Part shown: one piece after another, positions 35,195 through 43,901 of the stretch | How the letters are laid out: each line of letters opens with the position of its first letter | Numbering within the stretch: position 1 is the first letter of the stretch | Source of the DNA: Streptomyces ficellus | GTDB lineage: Bacteria; Actinomycetota; Actinomycetes; Streptomycetales; Streptomycetaceae | Assembly: GCF_030406405.1 (NCBI RefSeq) | Contig: NZ_JAUEPL010000003.1 | Span: 1-64,000, forward strand | Length of the DNA stretch: 64,000 bases | Direction: 5' to 3' | The notes under the pieces: model-generated | Database searches by the model: none | Seen by the model: the letters and a program-made list of their open reading frames with translations, nothing else | Told to the model about the DNA's origin: nothing | Position numbers and translations under genes: made by a program

Positions 35195-35396
35195 CCTCTG
35201 CCGATGACCGCGTCCGCCTGCATGCCATTCTCGCGCGGCACCTCAAGGGAGGTCACTTTTTGACCTTCCTTGAGGCTTTTGAAGCCACTGCCCTGGATCG
35301 CTCTGCAGTGCACGAAGAGATCGGGGCCGGCTTGTGGGGTGATAGAGCCGAATCCCTTCTCCTGGTTGAACGACTTCACGATGCCGGACTGTCGCT
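35195..35396 (-). pseudogene. cold-shock-domain remnant without canonical start
   Basis: The minus strand reads [19 protein letters not shown] and [38 protein letters not shown]. These are the CspA RNP1 (KGFGFI) and RNP2 (VFVHY) regions with changes (KGFGSI, LFVHC). There is no ATG at the expected position and the frame runs on past the normal end to 34957. A GTG inside IVKSF is the only possible start and would drop the first strand. It is probably a decayed csp gene. Confidence 0.6.
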
Positions 35397-35474
35397 GAGT
35401 TGCTGACCTGCGGCGGCTGGGTTGGTCGGCGAGGCCCCGGCGGTCAGTGACCGCCGGGGCCGGGTCCTGTTTGA

Positions 35475-35954
35475 TCAGGCCGTGGACTTGTGGATCTTCC
35501 AGTCGGCGACGTTGGAGCTGCGGTTGAAGTAGCCGTTCGTGCAGAGGTCGTACTTTCCGCCCGTGGCGGTGCTGTGGCCGTTGGTCTCCAGGAAGCCGCC
35601 GTTGTCGCCGTAGGTGTTCCAGAAGTGGACGACGTCGCCGGCGCGGACGTTCTGGTCTGCAGGTGAGGAGGTCTGCGCGAAAATCCTCCATCGGCCGGTG
35701 CCCGTGGCGCGGTCCCTGGTCTGTGAGGTGGAGACCTCGTACTTGGCGCCGGCGTTCCTCTGGTCGGTGGTGGCGTGGCCGTTCGTGTCGAGGTAGCCGC
35801 CCTCGCCGCCGTAGAGGTTGCGCAGGTAGACCAGATCGCCGCTGATGATGAGCTGGCCGGCGGCCTTGCCGGAAGCGGAGAGGATCCTCAAGGGTCGATA
35901 CCTTGTGTCATTGGTTTCTAGGCCGTGTCCAATGGGGCGAGCGCCTCCTCTCAC
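35475..35954 (-). pseudogene. C-terminal fragment of an internally repeated beta-type protein
   Basis: About 130 residues contain two imperfect repeats: [20 protein letters not shown] ... KYEVSTS ... GTGRWRIF and [20 protein letters not shown] ... KYDLCTN ... VADWKIHKS. Upstream, '[15 protein letters not shown]' looks like the end of another repeat, so the gene is truncated at its 5' end. The aromatic/Gly pattern suggests a beta-trefoil-like carbohydrate- or membrane-binding module, but I cannot name the family. The usual N-terminal catalytic or pore-forming part is missing. Confidence 0.55.
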
Positions 35955-36570
35955 CCATGTGGCTTTTACGCGGGAGCTGACACCACTTGTCGCTCAGGGC
36001 GGGGAACGCTCAGTTTTTCCGGAGGGCAGTGTTGCTGAGTTCTGGCAACACTCGGGGCCATGCGGTGGGAGCCTGAGGGTGCTCGGCGACATGAGGGTGC
36101 GATGGCGCTCGTGGTCGTCCAGTCGATCAGCGAAGCGCCCCGCTCCCTCGAGCGGCAAGCCTATGTACGTGTCGGACTACGCCTTGGCTAGGCGCCAGGA
36201 GGCGGAGCTGTTAGGGCGGTCGGAGTTGCTCGGGATGGTGACTCGCTGAGTGGTGTAGCAACTGGCCAAGCTGGTCCAGTTTCGAGTGTCGAGCAAGCTG
36301 GCGGTCATCCTCGCTCGGCTTGGCGGTGAGAAGTTCGACACCTCGTCCAGGACCAGGATGCTCAGCATCATCCTCGCCCGGCAGCACAGCGCCAGGTGTG
36401 AGTAGTCGGGGTGCAGGAAGTAGCGCCGAGGATGATCACGGTCGGCTATGGCGGAGGGCTCTGCCGGAGTTCGATCGCTCCTCGGCACTGCCGGGGAACC
36501 ACCCGGTCACACCGGCCGTGTCGGACCGCCCAGGAGTGCTGGAGTCCGGCGTCGTTGATGTCACTCCTAG
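35955..36570. other. degenerate accessory DNA
   Basis: About 615 bases of lower GC hold no frame with convincing coding character. Short matches read as pieces (for example a minus-strand frame at 36177-36488 with DRDHPRRYFLHPDYSHLALC) but lack a start signal and family identity. I see no transposase motif or terminal inverted repeat. Confidence 0.5.
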
Positions 36571-36615
36571 ATGTCAGAGCGGAGCAACCCGCGCGCTCGC
36601 TGGCACGATGAGCCC

Positions 36616-36930
36616 GTGGTTGACCTGGAGCGCACCAAAGCAGAGACCGTGGCGTACTTCCGAGCACTCGATGAGAACGCCACCCTGCGACACCACTTCC
36701 GCCATGCTGACGAGGACGGCAACTCGTGGTACTTCGAGGCCGTACTGGACCGCGGCGAGATGATCGCCGTCAAGCAAGCCGAGCTGACTTCGGCCGGCCA
36801 ACTCCACCGGTACAGCTGGGAGCACCTGGAGGACGTGCACGGCTTTCTGACAGACCAAGCGATCGACCCTGAAGAGGATCCGTTGGAGGCCATCCCGGCC
36901 GAAGAGTTCCAGCGAGTGTGGGCTCGGTGA
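36616..36930 (+). CDS. small acidic hypothetical protein
   Basis: This protein of about 104 residues starts at GTG 36616 (VVDLERTKAETVAYF); an ATG at 36571 would add 15. It is acidic with 'HHFRHADEDGNSWYFEAVL' and 'LHRYSWEHLEDVHGFLTDQ'. I do not recognise the family. The gene precedes the EACC1-caspase pair in the same direction but is 135 bases away, so it may or may not belong to that system. Aromatic and acidic residues at the C-terminus suggest a soluble interaction domain. Confidence 0.55.
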   Translation: MVDLERTKAETVAYFRALDENATLRHHFRHADEDGNSWYFEAVLDRGEMIAVKQAELTSAGQLHRYSWEHLEDVHGFLTDQAIDPEEDPLEAIPAEEFQRVWAR

Positions 36931-37065
36931 GCGGGCTGGACAACCACTTCAGGAGAGCGGGCGGCTGGCTGAATGGTGCCCCTGCGGATACCCGCCGAGC
37001 TGTTGCCAGGGGCACCTTCATGCCAGAGTCATCACACGTGACGGCTCGATAGCAAGGAGTGGTGA

Positions 37066-37482
37066 ATGCGGGACAGGGGGCGCCGGTGGCAGCTCGTGGT
37101 GCCGACCGGCGGGGACGCGCTGCGGCAGGAACGGCTCACGCGTGATCTGTATGCGGCACTGCAGGAGTCGGAGGGCGTGGTTGCCGGTCTCGCTCAAGAC
37201 GATGCGGCAGTCCAGCCCGGTCACAAGGGCGCCGGTGTTGGCGACCTGGTGCTCTGGGCTGCCACGGCAACCGCTGTCGCCCGGCCCGCTTCCCAGGTCC
37301 TGATCACCGCGATCAAGGAATGGTGCGCCAAGGACCGTCACCGCAAGGTCGAGGTCACCTACGACGGGCACACCGTCGCCATCACGGGCCGCCCTGACGC
37401 CGCTCAGGAGCGCGTGGTCCGCGAGTTCCTGGACAAAGTGGGTGACGCCCCGTCCAGCGCGCCGGAGGACGACGGGGAGTGA
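37066..37482 (+). CDS. EACC1 (effector-associated constant component) protein
   Basis: This 138-residue protein has a hydrophobic segment ('GVGDLVLWAATATAVARP') followed by 'KVEVTYDGHTVAITGRPDAA', the EACC1 pattern described for NTP-dependent biological-conflict systems. AAGGAG lies six bases before the ATG. EACC1 is the constant component adjacent to variable effectors; its function is proposed as an adaptor that couples the effector to a membrane-linked signal. The stop overlaps the GTG of the caspase gene by four bases, so the two are translationally coupled. Confidence 0.8.
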   Translation: MRDRGRRWQLVVPTGGDALRQERLTRDLYAALQESEGVVAGLAQDDAAVQPGHKGAGVGDLVLWAATATAVARPASQVLITAIKEWCAKDRHRKVEVTYDGHTVAITGRPDAAQERVVREFLDKVGDAPSSAPEDDGE

Positions 37483-39914
37483 CTCGACTGGTCAAGCGCC
37501 GCGCCCTGCTGATCGGCAATGAGCACTACGACGACAGCCGCTTCCCGCCGCTGCCGTCGACACAGGCCGACATCTGGGGCATGGAGCAGGTCCTGAGACA
37601 CCGCAACATCGGCGGGTTCATCTCCATCGAGTCCCGGGACAACCTGACCGCCGACGACATGCGGCAGGCCATCAGCGAGTTCCTGGAAACTTGCGAGCAG
37701 GACGAACTGGCCCTGGTGTACATGTCCGGACACGGCGCGCGACTCGTCCGCGACGGCGGGGAGTTCCACTTCATTGCCACCGACACCGACTTCGACCGGA
37801 TCGCCGAGACCGGCGTGAGCGCCGGCTTCGTCAACGAGCAACTAGAGCAGTACTGGTCCCCGCAGAAGGTCCTGGTGATCGACTGCTGCCGCAGCGGCGG
37901 CTTCGCTGTGGGCCTGCGTACGTCCGACCGTCGGCCCGAATCGGTGGCGAAGTCTGCTGAGGAGCCCTTGCTGACCAGCCGTGGCGTGTACGTGCTGTCG
38001 TCCTCACGGGCCGGCGAGGACTCGTACGCCGACACGAACAGCACCGGCGAGGTGCGGCCGTCCGCCTTCACCGCCGAGGTCATCGAAGCCCTGCGCACCG
38101 GCAAGGTGAGCAAGGACGGCAAGGGCGACGTCTCGGTGGACGACTTGTTCCACTACGTCAACCGGCGCATGCGAGCCCAAGGCGCCCGTCAGGTGCCCGT
38201 GAAGTCCGCGCACAGCGTTGACGACCGCATCGTCATCGCCGACTGTCCTCTCGGGACCGCCCCGCTGCTCGTACCTCTCACCCGTCGCCCGTCCCCCGCG
38301 GCGCCGGATCAGCCAGCCCAGGCAGCCACTCCCAAGTCCGTGCAATCTCAGCCATCTTGGCCCCAGCTCCTGGACTACTACCGCGAGTGCGTGCTGTCCG
38401 ACGAGACCGAAACGCCGTTGATGTCGGTGAGCGACCACGACACCTCGTACGTCTGCCTCTCCGGGGCGGAGCGACTTCTCTCCGGCGATGTCGACGACGA
38501 CGGCTGCATCCCCGTCCCCGCGGAAGCCGTCCCGCTGATCGAGTCGGCCACCGAGCAGGAAGCCGAACTCTGGGCCGGCTACCCGGCCGTCGTCGTGACC
38601 GGACCACGCGGCGGACGCCCCTGGCGCCACCCGAAGTTCGCACCACTGCTGATCCGCCGCGTCGAGATCGTCTCCGAAGACGGCCAGGTACGGCTCAAAC
38701 CCTACGGTCCCGTGCAGCCGCACCCTCAGCTGGCGCGGGACTGGCTCGGTGAGGAGGAGGCCGCACAGCTCGCCGATACCTTCCAGCCGACCTGGCATCG
38801 CGGCCAGCACGACCGCATGGCCGTCGAAGCGAGCAAGCTCCTCATGGAGGAGTTCGAGATCCCGTGTGTTCAGGAACTCCATCCCGATCAGCTCGCCGAC
38901 CGCATCGACATCCACACACCCGGCCACGGCGCCCGCAATACCGCCGTCCTCTTCACCGCACTGCCCGACACCGCCTACACGAAGAAACTCCTGGACGACT
39001 TCGCTGGCATCGCCGAGCAGACGGACCGCATCCAGGCGACAGCACTCTCCGCCCTCTCCCCCGACCTAGCGGAGCGGACCCGCGCACTGGCCCTGTCGGA
39101 GCAAGAGCCGTCACGCCTGGTGACACCACTGTCCTGTAACGAGGCCCAGGCCGCTGTGCTGTGCTCAGCCATGACGCGGCGTCTGACCGTCGCCACCGGA
39201 CCGCCCGGCACCGGCAAGAGCCAGCTCGTGGCCAATCTCGTCGCCACAGCAGTCACCAGCGGCCAGACCGTTCTCGTGGCGTCCAACAACAACGAGGCGG
39301 TGGACGAGGTCTGGCGCCGCTGCGACAAGCTCGTACCCGGAAGCGTGATACGCACCGGATCAGCCCGGGCCAAGTCCGGGAACTACCTCGAGACCGAGGC
39401 CAAAGGCCTGGACACCCTGCGCACCGCGCCGGAACCCGTGCTCAACACGGCCACTGCCGCCATGGACGTCGACATCGCCCTCGGCCAACTCGCCCGCGTC
39501 CGGCAGGACCTCGCCCAGGTCACCAAGACCGAGAAGGATCTGCTGCAAGCCGGCAAACTGCGTGAGGAGCACGCCGAACAACTCGGCCGGTCCGTATCCG
39601 AACTCACCGAGAACCTGTCACAGGCAGAGCGGCTGGACGAGCTGGAAGTCCGTGCGCGACGTCTCGCCCGCGCACGGCTCTTCGGCCCATGGCGGCGCAG
39701 GCGCTTTCTGACCAAGATCGGTCTGGGAACCTTCGAAGGTGACCGAGTAGAAGGCTGTCTCGCTCTCGCCGGCTTCGCGGCCGCGGAAGCATCATGGCGC
39801 AACGGTTACGCACGGGTCGCCGACCTCGATGACGACAAGCTCGCTAGACACTCGGCACCGCCCAAGCCGGAGTACAGAACGCCTCTCGCACCCTCCTCGA
39901 AAGCACTGTGCTGA
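37479..39914 (+). CDS. caspase-like peptidase fused to SF1 helicase N-terminal half (frameshifted)
   Basis: The 811-residue product has a caspase-like domain (about 1-235) with catalytic His in VYMSGHGARL (H85) and Cys in VIDCCRSGG (C137). A linker domain follows, then an SF1 DNA/RNA-helicase domain 1A with Walker A GPPGTGKSQL (about 574-583) and a coiled-coil insertion (about 660-770). Motifs II-VI are absent because a frameshift near 39845-39860 ends the frame with the foreign tail ARHSAPPKPEYRTPL. The remainder is encoded in the next reading frame. The peptidase should still be made; the helicase half may be lost. Confidence 0.8.
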   Translation: MTRLVKRRALLIGNEHYDDSRFPPLPSTQADIWGMEQVLRHRNIGGFISIESRDNLTADDMRQAISEFLETCEQDELALVYMSGHGARLVRDGGEFHFIATDTDFDRIAETGVSAGFVNEQLEQYWSPQKVLVIDCCRSGGFAVGLRTSDRRPESVAKSAEEPLLTSRGVYVLSSSRAGEDSYADTNSTGEVRPSAFTAEVIEALRTGKVSKDGKGDVSVDDLFHYVNRRMRAQGARQVPVKSAHSVDDRIVIADCPLGTAPLLVPLTRRPSPAAPDQPAQAATPKSVQSQPSWPQLLDYYRECVLSDETETPLMSVSDHDTSYVCLSGAERLLSGDVDDDGCIPVPAEAVPLIESATEQEAELWAGYPAVVVTGPRGGRPWRHPKFAPLLIRRVEIVSEDGQVRLKPYGPVQPHPQLARDWLGEEEAAQLADTFQPTWHRGQHDRMAVEASKLLMEEFEIPCVQELHPDQLADRIDIHTPGHGARNTAVLFTALPDTAYTKKLLDDFAGIAEQTDRIQATALSALSPDLAERTRALALSEQEPSRLVTPLSCNEAQAAVLCSAMTRRLTVATGPPGTGKSQLVANLVATAVTSGQTVLVASNNNEAVDEVWRRCDKLVPGSVIRTGSARAKSGNYLETEAKGLDTLRTAPEPVLNTATAAMDVDIALGQLARVRQDLAQVTKTEKDLLQAGKLREEHAEQLGRSVSELTENLSQAERLDELEVRARRLARARLFGPWRRRRFLTKIGLGTFEGDRVEGCLALAGFAAAEASWRNGYARVADLDDDKLARHSAPPKPEYRTPLAPSSKALC

Positions 39915-41206
39915 CCAACGCGCGCGCCGGACGCCAGCGCATCCGCAACCTTCTGAGCGCGAGGGACAGCAACCGCACCGACTGGCCCGCCGTACGCGAA
40001 GTACTCCCCGCGGCACCCGGCTGGGCGGTCACCAGCCTTTCCGCGCGACGCTTCCCCCTTGGTCCCGCCCTCTTCGACCTGGTCGTCATCGACGAAGCCA
40101 GCCAGTGCGCCATCCCGCACGTGCTTCCGCTGCTGTTCCGGGCTCGGCGCGCCCTGATCATCGGGGACGCCATGCAGCTACCGCACATCGCAAAGATCAG
40201 CCCGGAACGCGAGGCTCTGATCCGCCGCAAGACCGGCCTGCGCTCCGACTGGTTGGAGAAGCGCCGGCTCGCCCACCGCCGCCACTCCGCATTCCACGCC
40301 GCCGAGCGGGCTGCCGGAGACACCCTCCTCCTCGACGAGCACTTCCGCTGCCACCCGGACATCGCCGCCGTGTCCAACGAGCTCTTTTACGACCAGGGAC
40401 TGACGGTCCTCACCGACACTCGAGGCCGCCCCTCCTTGCCCAGACGACCGATCTTCTGGTCCCACGTTCCCGGACGGGCCACCCGACCCCCTTACGGCGG
40501 CTCCTGGGTGAACCACGATGAGATCCGGCAGGTGGACAGTTTCGTCCGCGCCCTGCTGGAGCAGCTGTCCGATGAGGCCACGATCGGTGTGGTCACTCCC
40601 TTCGCACCCCAGGCCGACGAACTCCGCAGCCAGCTGAGGCGATACGGCCAGCAACGGCTGCGCGTCGGCACCGTGCACACCTTCCAGGGCGGCGAGCGCG
40701 ACGTCATGATCTTCTCCCTCGTCGCGGGTGAGGGCATGCATGACAGCGCGATCGGCTGGGTTCACCGCCAGCTCAACCTGTGGAATGTCGCCATCACCCG
40801 GGCCCGCAGCCACCTCATCGTGGTCGGGGACATGAACCTGTGGCGTAAGTGGGGCGGTGTCGCCGCCGAGCTCCTGAACGCCGCCACCACGAACCGCCCT
40901 CGCGTCGACGAGCGCGCCGGAGACGACCTGCTGCGGCGCCTCTACCAGGTCATGTCCGCACAGCCTGGTACGAGGGCGGCGCTCGGCGAGAGCGTCAACG
41001 GGCACCCTGTCGACGTACTGGTACGGCCCCAGGACGCTGCCGGTCCACGCGCGGTCTTGCTCGACCTTGGGCCGGACGACGACGTCGACGAGGCACGCCA
41101 CCTGCGTCTCATGCTGCACCGCCGCCAACTCCTGGACGGCGCCGAAACAGGTGGTCAGGCCATGCGCTACCCGGCGTGGAGGCTCTACGACACCAGCACC
41201 GACTGA
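39846..41206 (+). pseudogene. displaced C-terminal half of the caspase-helicase (motifs II-VI)
   Basis: This frame begins after a stop at 39845 with coding-like LGTAQAGVQNASRTLLESTV before the GTG at 39908. It encodes SF1 motifs II (LVVIDEASQ), III (GDAMQLPH), V/VI ('VGTVHTFQGGERDVM', 'NVAITRARSHL') to the stop at 41206. It matches the missing half of the preceding gene, shifted by one base (or +2). If translated from GTG 39908 it gives a 432-residue protein without a Walker A. I see no slippery heptamer and no ribosome site, so it is more likely a disrupted gene than programmed frameshifting. Confidence 0.7.
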
Positions 41207-41231
41207 CCCAGCGGCGGCCCTTCGGAGCAGG

Positions 41232-42017
41232 TCACTTCCCGTAGGCCTGGTTCCAGCGCGCCCGGTGACGGGAGTCCCCTTGACCGTGCCCGTTCACACG
41301 GCTCAGCGCCAGAAGGGACGCTCCGTTGTTCCACAGACCGAGGTGATCGCGATGCACGGCGAGAATGCCGTGCTCCACCGCGAACCTCTCGGAGGGACGG
41401 CTGAACCTGGTGGTCGTCACGAATACCGCCACGTCGGCCCGGAAGTGCACTTTGGCGCCCAGCAAGTCACGTAGCTCACGGCTGGCGATGGTGCTGCTGG
41501 GCGCGTACCGCTTGCATTGAATCACCATCGTCCGGCCATCCGGCAGACGACCGACGACATCGGCACCGTTGTCGTGCGAACCGCCCACCCGCCGAACCTC
41601 GGTGCACCCGTCCCGGCGGCACAAGCCGGCAACCAGCTCCTCGAACTCGGTGCCCGTCATCGCATCCACCTCGGTCAGGGTCCGCCGACCGGCCTTCACC
41701 GCCTCGTCCTGCCGCCAGCGGCAGTCCCGAGCACGCACACTCCGGTCGGTACGCCACAGCCACCAACCCACCGCTCCCGTGCCGCCGAGGAGCACGCCCC
41801 CTACGACGTACGGCCATACCGCCGACCAGAAGGTCACCAGCACGATCAGCAACCCACCACCGGCGAGCACGATCGGCTTCGCCCGCGCCCTCCGCCGACG
41901 ACGACCAGCCGGAATGCGTCCACGTCGAACAGCCAATTCGGCCTCCCCCCCCTGCACTGCCCCGAACCGAGAGTCTCGACAACGCAGGACGAGCCCGGAA
42001 GAGCGCGACTCAGCCAT
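41232..42017 (-). CDS. membrane-anchored Mrr-like restriction endonuclease
   Basis: This 261-residue protein has a basic N-terminus (RRRRRARAK), two adjacent transmembrane segments (about 48-72 and 72-88) and a C-terminal PD-(D/E)XK nuclease of Mrr type. It contains 'GTEFEELVAGLCRRDGCTEV', 'DNGADVVG' (D153) and VIQCKRY (Q167, K169), 'ASRELRDLLGAK' and 'VFVTTTRFS'. Mrr-type enzymes cut modified DNA. It is convergent with the helicase end, 25 bases away. Membrane anchoring is unusual for host-protective nucleases but frequent in actinomycete conflict loci. Confidence 0.8.
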   Translation of the reverse strand: MAESRSSGLVLRCRDSRFGAVQGGEAELAVRRGRIPAGRRRRRARAKPIVLAGGGLLIVLVTFWSAVWPYVVGGVLLGGTGAVGWWLWRTDRSVRARDCRWRQDEAVKAGRRTLTEVDAMTGTEFEELVAGLCRRDGCTEVRRVGGSHDNGADVVGRLPDGRTMVIQCKRYAPSSTIASRELRDLLGAKVHFRADVAVFVTTTRFSRPSERFAVEHGILAVHRDHLGLWNNGASLLALSRVNGHGQGDSRHRARWNQAYGK

Positions 42018-42426
42018 GGCCGATTCGGCTCAGCCATATCCGGGACGCCGAGGTAGTCCGGCGCCGCGGATCGGCCGGCGTCACCGGGGCGGGTCCCGCC
42101 GGACGCGGCAACCTCCGTGGCCTTGCTTGGACAGGAAGGATCTTGGTTGCAGGACTCTTGGGCCCGTGCTGGAGATGGCGGTGGTGAGGCAGCCTCGCCG
42201 ATGTACACCACGTTTACGCCCCCTGTGCCGGTGCATGGCCAGGCTCCAGTACCGCGCCGGTCGAGGCGCTCCTCGCTACGTGCTGGCCACTCGTACCACT
42301 GTGGACAAGTGCGCGCGGGATTAACTGCGACTGGCACATTCGGTGGTCTCGGCAGGTCACGGCAAAAGTGGCCACCACGGTCCGGAAGGTGGCTCGCGCG
42401 CCCCAATCCGTCCCCGTCCACCATCT
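42018..42426. other. gene-less interval
   Basis: This 409-base interval between the Mrr-like gene and the PIN toxin gene shows no supported gene, no obvious repeat and no hairpin of note. It probably contains the Mrr gene promoter near 42018-42110. Confidence 0.5.
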
Positions 42427-42873
42427 CTACAGGTCGTCGGGCAGGAGTCTGAAGGCCGGGTGGCCGGTCAGGGGCCGGACCATGCGGAAGTGGTGGTCGG
42501 TGGTGAGCAGGGCATCGGTGCGGTAGGCGGCGGCGAGGGCGACGTTCATGGCGTCGGTGAGGCCGATGCCTTTGCCGCCGTCGGCGTCCGCGTAGCCTTC
42601 GGCGACCGCGATCGCCGCGCTCAGCTGAGTGCTGACGGAGGGCACCTCGAAGCGTCGGGTTGCGACGTTACGTTCGATGAAGCGCGCCGCGATCAGGGCC
42701 TTCTGGGCTCCGGCACGGGTTGAGATCAGGTAGTCCAGTTCGGCCAGGACCATGGGGGAGATGACGAGGTGGCTGGTTGCTGCCAGGGCCTTCTTGTGTT
42801 CCTGGTGGCCGGTGAGTTTCGGGTCGAGCAGGCGGTACAGGCCGTTGGTGTCGGCGACGGCGACCAGGCTCAC
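42427..42873 (-). CDS. PIN-domain toxin (VapC-like)
   Basis: This 148-residue PIN protein has the conserved acidic positions 'AVADTNGLYRLLD' (Asp near residue 8), 'MVLAELDYL' and 'GIGLTDAMNVALAA' and 'ALLTTDHHF'. It starts at GTG 42873, overlapping the antitoxin stop by four bases, as in TA operons. VapC-type toxins cleave RNA, often tRNA. The C-terminus is complete and no frame break is seen, so the pair may be active. Confidence 0.85.
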   Translation of the reverse strand: MSLVAVADTNGLYRLLDPKLTGHQEHKKALAATSHLVISPMVLAELDYLISTRAGAQKALIAARFIERNVATRRFEVPSVSTQLSAAIAVAEGYADADGGKGIGLTDAMNVALAAAYRTDALLTTDHHFRMVRPLTGHPAFRLLPDDL

Positions 42874-43112
42874 GCGCCCATCCCCTTGAGGGTGTCCTCG
42901 ATCTCGTCGTCGGTGAGGTCGGGCAGGCCGAGATCGGGGAGGTCGAGGTCGCCCATGGCGTCGGTCGGGTACGGGGGCACCTCGGTGTCGTTTATCGGGA
43001 CGACCCGTGCGACGGGGGTCCCGTTCTTGGTGACGGTGACGGTCTCGCCGCGGGCTGCTGCGGCGAGGATCTGGGAGGATTTCTGGTTGAACTCGCGGGC
43101 CGTGGTCTCCAT
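42870..43112 (-). CDS. Phd/YefM-type antitoxin
   Basis: This protein of about 80 residues begins METTAREFNQKSSQILAAA (ATG 43112; an ATG at 43121 would add MYY). The N-terminal ribbon-helix-like DNA-binding region is followed by 'TVTKNGTPVARVVPI' and an acidic tail ('LDLPDLGLPDLTDDEIED') that would bind the PIN toxin. It is coupled to the toxin by a four-base overlap. A 6-bp palindrome overlaps the start region, consistent with autoregulation. Confidence 0.85.
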   Translation of the reverse strand: METTAREFNQKSSQILAAAARGETVTVTKNGTPVARVVPINDTEVPPYPTDAMGDLDLPDLGLPDLTDDEIEDTLKGMGA

Positions 43113-43129
43113 GTAGTACATGTTACTAC
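43113..43129 (-). promoter_or_regulatory. putative autoregulatory operator of the toxin-antitoxin pair
   Basis: GTAGTA (43113-43118) and TACTAC (43124-43129) form a palindrome with a five-base spacer at the antitoxin start. Phd/YefM antitoxins usually bind such sites at their own promoter. Confidence 0.55.
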
Positions 43130-43427
43130 GCGAGTGATGTGCATCGGTGGGCACCTCGTACCCATGGAGTACGGGCCTGAAGTGCGGGACTCGGGGCGGG
43201 TGCGCACCATGGCGATCGAAGCGGTGTGCACCGCTTTCTCCAGAGGGTTCTCCGGTACGTGCGGCCAGGTGTTTCCGTCGACGCCCAGCATCGCCGAAGC
43301 GGTCCGGCCAGGGCGGGAATGTCATACAGGTCATGGAGAAACCGTGCGAAACGCCGGGGGGTGCTCGACGTAAAGCTGCCTGATGTTAGTCATCGTGCCG
43401 CTCCCATCAGGTCCCACTTGGGACAAA

Positions 43428-43460
43428 AACACCCCTCCGTGACATCCGCGGAGGGGTGTT
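43428..43460 (-). terminator. tRNA-Arg terminator
   Basis: AACACCCCTCCG (43428-43439) and CGGAGGGGTGTT (43449-43460) form a perfect 12-base stem. In the minus orientation it is followed by TTTTTG, so it is a rho-independent terminator 27 bases after the tRNA. Confidence 0.85.
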
Positions 43461-43486
43461 ATGTCCAACTACTTGGCGCTTTGTCG

Positions 43487-43559
43487 TGCCCCCGGCAGGA
43501 TTCGAACCTGCGACACCCGCTTTAGGAGAGCGGTGCTCTATCCCCTGAGCTACGGAGGC
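43487..43559 (-). tRNA. tRNA-Arg (CCU anticodon)
   Basis: The minus strand folds as a cloverleaf: acceptor GCCTCCG pairs with CGGGGGC (one G-U), D-loop AGCTCAGGGGATAGAGC, anticodon loop CTCCTAA with anticodon CCT, T-arm GCAGGTTCGAATCCTGC, discriminator A. CCA is not encoded. tRNA-Arg(CCU) genes are frequent integration sites for actinomycete mobile elements, and the accessory island ends here, but no direct att repeat was found. Confidence 0.92.
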
Positions 43560-43901
43560 GGGGAGCTGTAGGACACGTGGTTCCTGCAGTGTGGGTGGTG
43601 CGCTGCCGTGGCGGAGCACCGGCGTCAGTGTAGCGGGTGGGGGTGTGGTGGTGGGGGCCGCCGGGGGTGGATGGCCCCGTTGGGGTGGCGGGTGACGTCT
43701 TGGGGGGTGGCGCGTTCCGGCGGGTGGCCGTAGCCGTTGGTGGCGGGGCGCTCGTGCAGGCCGTCGCTGCGCGCTGCCGCAGCCGTTCGGCGGCCTGTGC
43801 GGCGGGGGGATGGGTGGTGGATACATCGACCTTGACGGAGTGGTGGTGGGGCGCATAGCGTCGGGCGCAGGGGCTGAGCAAGTGCTTAGGAAGAGGCGAG
43901 G
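43560..43901. other. gene-less interval after tRNA-Arg
   Basis: This 340-base G-rich region contains no supported gene. Its reading frames are Gly/Trp or Ala/Pro low complexity. It likely contains the tRNA promoter (near 43560-43610) and the promoter of the acyl-CoA synthetase. Confidence 0.5.

Noticed and set aside
36177..36488. Possible 103-aa minus-strand gene in the degenerate region
   Set aside because: No ribosome site, no recognisable domain, composition between coding and noncoding.
37479..41206. Programmed -1 frameshift in the caspase-helicase
   Set aside because: No X-XXY-YYZ slippery heptamer or downstream stem seen at the junction; indel is simpler.
43487..43559. Phage att site with integrase
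   Set aside because: tRNA is intact and suitable, but no integrase gene or second copy of the tRNA 3' end was found in the window.
43560..43881. Possible small genes near tRNA-Arg
   Set aside because: Frames are Gly/Trp or Pro/Ala low complexity without start signals.
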